Source of the DNA: Pseudomonadota bacterium | Lineage (GTDB): Bacteria > Pseudomonadota > Gammaproteobacteria > Steroidobacterales > Steroidobacteraceae | DNA: 64,000 nucleotides | Assembly (NCBI GenBank): GCA_016720075.1 | Contig: JADJXW010000001.1 | Span: 124,001 to 188,000 of the forward strand | Direction: 5' to 3' | Made by a program: the position numbers and the translations under genes | The notes under the pieces: generated by a model | Database searches by the model: none | What the model was told of the DNA's origin: nothing | What the model saw: the letters and a program-made list of their open reading frames with translations, nothing else | Part shown: positions 61,071 to 64,000 of the stretch, in pieces | Position numbering within the stretch: position 1 is the stretch's first letter | Layout of the letters: each line of letters begins with the position of its first letter

Positions 61071-61339
61071 GGCGAGGGCTTTGGCGCCGGCTCACCTACC
61101 GCCAGACGCTGCATCCAGGCGTGCACATCTTCGGCGCGATAAACCTCTCCGGTCTTCTCGATGTCCCGGTCGGCAGCCAGCGCATCCTTCACCAGGCCGC
61201 GCATCTGCTCTTCGTATTCGGTGTGCCGCTCGACCGCCTCGACGATCAGGCTGTGGGTGGAGCGGCCGGTCTGCTTGGCCAGGGCGCCCAGTCGCGCGCG
61301 CAGCTTCGGTGGTAACCGGATGGTGGTGGTCTCCGCCAT
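61058..61339 (-). CDS. Ribbon-helix-helix antitoxin (ParD/CopG-like)
   Basis: A 93-residue antitoxin. The N-terminal ribbon-helix-helix (TTTIRLPPKLRARLGALAKQTGRSTHSLIVEAVERH) binds DNA and represses the operon. The C-terminal tail (VYRAEDVHAWMQRLAVGE) should hold the toxin. ATG 61339 is preferred over 61345 because the GGAG site is then eight bases upstream. It precedes and overlaps the parE-like gene. Confidence 0.85.
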   Translation of the reverse strand: MAETTTIRLPPKLRARLGALAKQTGRSTHSLIVEAVERHTEYEEQMRGLVKDALAADRDIEKTGEVYRAEDVHAWMQRLAVGEPAPKPSPWRK

Positions 61340-61413
61340 GTTCATTGCTCCAGTTTCCCGCGACAGCTACAAATGTAGCACACGAGGCGGCATATTGATT
61401 ATCAGAGGAGGAC

Positions 61414-61494
61414 ATGGGTGATGAATCTCCGGCAAACTCCCAGATATTCGGTACATTCGACCTACTAGAAGAAATCGGGGGTTCACGCAGATGA
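61414..61494 (+). CDS. 26-codon upstream ORF coupled to the DUF8021-like gene
   Basis: A short open frame (MGDESPANSQIFGTFDLL then EEIGGSRR) with a purine-rich GAGGAGG just before its ATG. Its TGA overlaps the ATG of the next gene (ATGA). It has no similarity I recognise. It could be a leader peptide setting translation of the downstream gene, or chance. The GGGGGT element before the next start lies inside it. Confidence 0.35.
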   Translation: MGDESPANSQIFGTFDLLEEIGGSRR

Positions 61495-62396
61495 GAAGGG
61501 AAAAATCACGGGCCATCATTACGGCCTGCTCCATCGCCGTCGCCGGCGTGGTCTTCGCCTCAAACGCGCAGGCGGATTGCAGCCGCAAGAACCTGCAGAA
61601 GCTGACCGACACCTACGTCAAAGCCCAAACGGCCGGTAACACCAAGGCGCTTCGCTTTGCGAAGGGCGCAAGCTACGCAGAGAACGACAAGCCCATGGAC
61701 GTCGGCGCAGGCGTGCTGGCCGGCCCCCTGAAAATCGACTTCACCCGCAGCTTCCACGACACGAAGCAGTGCGCCACCTTCACCGAAGTGGTGGCCGCAA
61801 CCGATCCGCACCCGTACGTGATCCACACGCGCATCGAGGCGACCCAGAACGGCAAGCAGGTGCAGAAGATGGAGTCGATCGTGACGGACGCCGGTGACTG
61901 GGTGTTCGGCGCGGCCGAGCACCTGGCCGTAACGAAAACCGAGAAGTGGGACGAGATCCCCAAGGACAAGCGCGACACGCGCGAAGCCATCCAGGCTGCG
62001 GCCGACGCATACCTGAACAACTGGGGTGATCCAGCGCTGCCGGTGCCGCATGGCACGCCGTGCTCACGGCTCGAAGGCCGCATCAACACGGCCACCAAGA
62101 ATCCGGAAGGCCAGAACTGCACCATGGGCGCGTTTCCGCAGAAGCTCAACGTGACCAACCGCCGCTACGTCATCGACGAGACGTTCGGCGCTGTCGACAT
62201 CTTCCACAGCTTCCCGTGGCTTGACGCGGGAATTCCCAAGGACCCGGGGACTCCGGCCAGCCAGTCGTTCCGGGTTGAGGGCGGGAAGAATCGCTACATC
62301 CACGAAGTGACGGTATGCACGTCGCCGGGATGCGGACGGGGGAGGCCGCCGGGACCGGCGCCGGCAGCACCCGCAGCGCCGGCGAACCAGAACTAA
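61491..62396 (+). CDS. Secreted NTF2-like protein resembling DUF8021
   Basis: A 301-residue exported protein with signal peptide (IITACSIAVAGVVFASNAQA). The mature part carries two related halves: YVKAQTAGNTKALRFAKGA with DVGAGVLAGPLKIDFTRSF, and YLNNWGDPALPVPHGTPCSRLEG with RRYVIDETFGAVDIFHSF. The second half is the pattern of DUF8021/NTF2-like domains, best known in secreted fungal proteins. Ends in a Pro/Ala-rich tail. The leader contains GGGGGTTCACGCAG before ATG 61491, like the G8 genes. Next to G8 copy 5 and probably co-transcribed. Confidence 0.65.
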   Translation: MRREKSRAIITACSIAVAGVVFASNAQADCSRKNLQKLTDTYVKAQTAGNTKALRFAKGASYAENDKPMDVGAGVLAGPLKIDFTRSFHDTKQCATFTEVVAATDPHPYVIHTRIEATQNGKQVQKMESIVTDAGDWVFGAAEHLAVTKTEKWDEIPKDKRDTREAIQAAADAYLNNWGDPALPVPHGTPCSRLEGRINTATKNPEGQNCTMGAFPQKLNVTNRRYVIDETFGAVDIFHSFPWLDAGIPKDPGTPASQSFRVEGGKNRYIHEVTVCTSPGCGRGRPPGPAPAAPAAPANQN

Positions 62397-62415
62397 GATC
62401 CAGTGCAGTGTTTTC

Positions 62416-62437
62416 AGCCGGGCGATTTCGCCCGGCT
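62416..62437 (+). terminator. Hairpin between the DUF8021-like gene and G8 copy 5
   Basis: AGCCGGGCG pairs perfectly with CGCCCGGCT around ATTT, 19 bases after the stop at 62396 and 20 bases before the G8 copy 5 ATG. There is no strong T-run (CTTC), so partial termination is more likely than complete. Confidence 0.6.
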
Positions 62438-62457
62438 CTTCAACGGGGGTTGATGTC

Positions 62458-64000
62458 ATGAGCAGAAAGAGCCGCTCTTTCCTTCTTTTCTCGCTGGTTC
62501 CAGCAGTCCTGCTGGGCAGCCTGTCCGCCGTCCAGGCGGCGGAGCCCAAAGCCACGAAATGGTCCAGTCCTTCTACCTGGCCCAACAAGAAGGTGCCGGC
62601 CGCAGGCGACAAGGTGGTGATCGCCAACGACAAGAACGTGATCCTGGATGTCAGCCCGCCCGCACTGAACGGCCTGACCATCAATGGCAAGCTCACCTTC
62701 GCTGAAAACGCCGACCTGGAACTGACCACCGAGTGGGTCATGATCCACGGCGAGCTGGCGATCGGCACCGAAGCCAAGCCGCATACCCGCAAGGCCACCA
62801 TCACCCTCACGGACAACGTGAAGGAAGAAGAGATGATGGGCATGGGGGATCGCGGCATCATGCTCGCCGGCGGCACGCTCAACCTGCACGGTGACCGCAC
62901 CCACACCTGGACCAAGCTGGCGAAGACAGCCGAAGCGGGCAGCACCTCGATCGAAGTGCTCAACGCCGCCGGCTGGCGCGTGGGGGATGAAATCGTCCTG
63001 GCCTCCACGGACTACGATCCGCGGCAGGCCGAGCGTCGCACCATTGCCGCAATCAACGGCAATGCGATCACGCTCGACAAGAAACTGGACTACATGCACT
63101 TCGGCAAGATCACATTCGACGTGGACCAACGCGGCGAAGTGGGTCTGCTGACGCGCAACATCAAGATCCAGGCCTCGGAGGATGCGGCGCAGACCTACTT
63201 CGGTGGCCACATCATGGCGATGGTCACCAGCAAGATGTTCGTCGAGGGCGTGGAACTGAACCGCATGGGCCAGCACCTGGAGCTCGCGCGGTACCCCTTC
63301 CACTGGCATCTCGCAGGCGACGTGAAGGGTCAGTACATCCGCAACACCGCGATCCACGACACCTTCAACCGCTGCGTCACCGTGCACGGCACGCACAACC
63401 TGCGCGTCGAGAACAACGTGACCTACAACACCGTGGGCCACTGCTTCTTCCTCGAAGACGGCATCGAGACCGGCAACCAGTTCGTGCGGAACCTCGCCAT
63501 CCAGACCAAGTGCCATCCCACCAAGAAGTGCGTGCCGACCAATCTCGCCGCCAACGGCGAGAACGACTACACGTACGAGAATCGCCTGGCCGTCAGGCAG
63601 GCCAGCTTCTCCGGCAAGGACACCCTGCTGCCCTCGGACAACACCGTGGCGTCGTTCTGGATCACCAACCCGGACAACACCTTCGTCGACAACGTAGCCG
63701 CGGGTTCCGACGAGAACGGCTTCTGGCTGTCGTTGCCGGAGCACCCGAACGGCGCGTTCCTGGGCACCGACCAGAGCAAGAACACCTGGCCCCGTCGAAC
63801 CCGGATCCGGGAGTTCAAGGGCAACGTGGCCCATTCCAACTTCGACGGGTTCATGTTCGACCGCAACATCAACGTGGACAACACCTTCGGGTTGGCAGGC
63901 AACTCGTACCTGCCCAAGGAAAACCCCGCTGATCCGAACAGCAAGAGCCTGGAGACCGTCTTCGAGAATCTCGTCACCTACAAGAACCGCAATGGCGGCT
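62458..64000 (+). CDS. Secreted G8-domain, CEMIP/TMEM2-like beta-helix protein, copy 5 (partial)
   Basis: The fifth paralogue, opposite in orientation to the others and cut by the window end after 514 residues. ATG 62458 follows CGGGGGTTGATGTC. The signal peptide (SFLLFSLVPAVLLGSLSA) is followed by a G8 domain (TKWSSPSTWPNKKVPAAGD) and the beta-helix with GEVGLLTRNIKIQ, TYFGGHIMAM, NRMGQHLELARYPFHWHLAGD, RCVTVHG, GHCFFLEDG and CHPTKKC. It groups with copies 1 and 3. The frame is open to the end, so the gene is intact as far as seen. Confidence 0.87.
   Translation, partial: MSRKSRSFLLFSLVPAVLLGSLSAVQAAEPKATKWSSPSTWPNKKVPAAGDKVVIANDKNVILDVSPPALNGLTINGKLTFAENADLELTTEWVMIHGELAIGTEAKPHTRKATITLTDNVKEEEMMGMGDRGIMLAGGTLNLHGDRTHTWTKLAKTAEAGSTSIEVLNAAGWRVGDEIVLASTDYDPRQAERRTIAAINGNAITLDKKLDYMHFGKITFDVDQRGEVGLLTRNIKIQASEDAAQTYFGGHIMAMVTSKMFVEGVELNRMGQHLELARYPFHWHLAGDVKGQYIRNTAIHDTFNRCVTVHGTHNLRVENNVTYNTVGHCFFLEDGIETGNQFVRNLAIQTKCHPTKKCVPTNLAANGENDYTYENRLAVRQASFSGKDTLLPSDNTVASFWITNPDNTFVDNVAAGSDENGFWLSLPEHPNGAFLGTDQSKNTWPRRTRIREFKGNVAHSNFDGFMFDRNINVDNTFGLAGNSYLPKENPADPNSKSLETVFENLVTYKNRNGG

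Noticed and set aside
46910..62460. GGGGGT leaders as riboswitches
   Set aside because: The conserved part is under 20 bases next to the start codon with no conserved folded leader; a wobble ribosome binding site explains it better.
1..64000. Prophage, insertion sequences, integrons or CRISPR
   Set aside because: No transposase, integrase, phage structural gene or regularly spaced repeat array was found on either strand.

Overview
The window is high-GC DNA from what is most likely a gammaproteobacterium, probably near Steroidobacterales, Nevskiales or Xanthomonadales. That placement is inferred from gene content and arrangement, not from a tree. The support is the polA / engB / cytochrome c4 / dsbA neighbourhood with lptM overlapping polA, many periplasmic c-type cytochromes, PSD-type DUF1592 and DUF1552 proteins, DUF6152 proteins, an SDR-SnoaL fusion and a GMC oxidoreductase. 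No rRNA, prophage, insertion sequence or CRISPR array was seen. There is one tRNA, Arg(CCG). No gene-free stretch exceeds about 250 bases.

Layout. 0-14.4 kb: the end of comM, a HicAB toxin-antitoxin pair, a YciI protein, a membrane-anchored cytochrome c, a PSD/DUF1592 plus DUF1552 pair, a Tat-exported metallo-beta-lactamase-fold protein, an ankyrin protein, an asparaginase-domain protein, a DUF6152 gene with two tandem paralogues, a hydrolase and a PAS histidine kinase. Most genes here carry one-base frameshifts. 14.9-21.9 kb: housekeeping genes (tRNA-Arg, corA, dsbA, cytochrome c4, engB, polA, lptM). 22-30 kb: a B3-like metallo-beta-lactamase, DUF6152, an rRNA pseudouridine synthase, an RsmC/RlmG methyltransferase, Phd-Doc, the SDR-SnoaL fusion and the GMC oxidoreductase. 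30.5-38.5 kb: a response regulator / FecR-LysM / CHASE2 kinase operon, then an envelope cluster (YdiY-like, mscL, OmpA, LysM, lipoprotein) closed by a strong terminator. 39-46.9 kb: mixed metabolism, including two glutathione transferases, an MFS pump, a LysR regulator beside a three-gene divergent operon, and an LpxH-like phosphatase.

46.9-64.0 kb is the most unusual part: five paralogous secreted proteins of about 850-890 residues. Each has an N-terminal G8 domain, a long parallel beta-helix-like region and a conserved C-terminal module. Four lie on the minus strand (46910-49540, 51779-54439, 54611-57281, 57327-59888). A fifth starts on the plus strand at 62458 and runs off the window. Their core motifs (EVGLLTRNI, FGGHI, MGQ, YPIHWHLAGD, RCVTVHG, GHCFF-EDG) closely match what I recall of the animal cell-surface hyaluronidases CEMIP (KIAA1199) and TMEM2. 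Three copies and a Tat-exported ferritin-like protein appear to form one operon. FKBP, cytochrome c, HELLH metalloprotease, ParDE-like and DUF8021/NTF2-like genes are interspersed. The copies share a GGGGGT leader, fall into two sequence subfamilies, and show a 125-bp identical tract suggesting recent gene conversion.

Sequence quality. Single-base frameshifts crowd the first 14 kb and also hit engB, lptM, polA and one G8 copy. Because essential genes are affected, many are probably assembly errors. The DUF1592 gene is damaged well beyond that pattern and looks truly broken or badly assembled.
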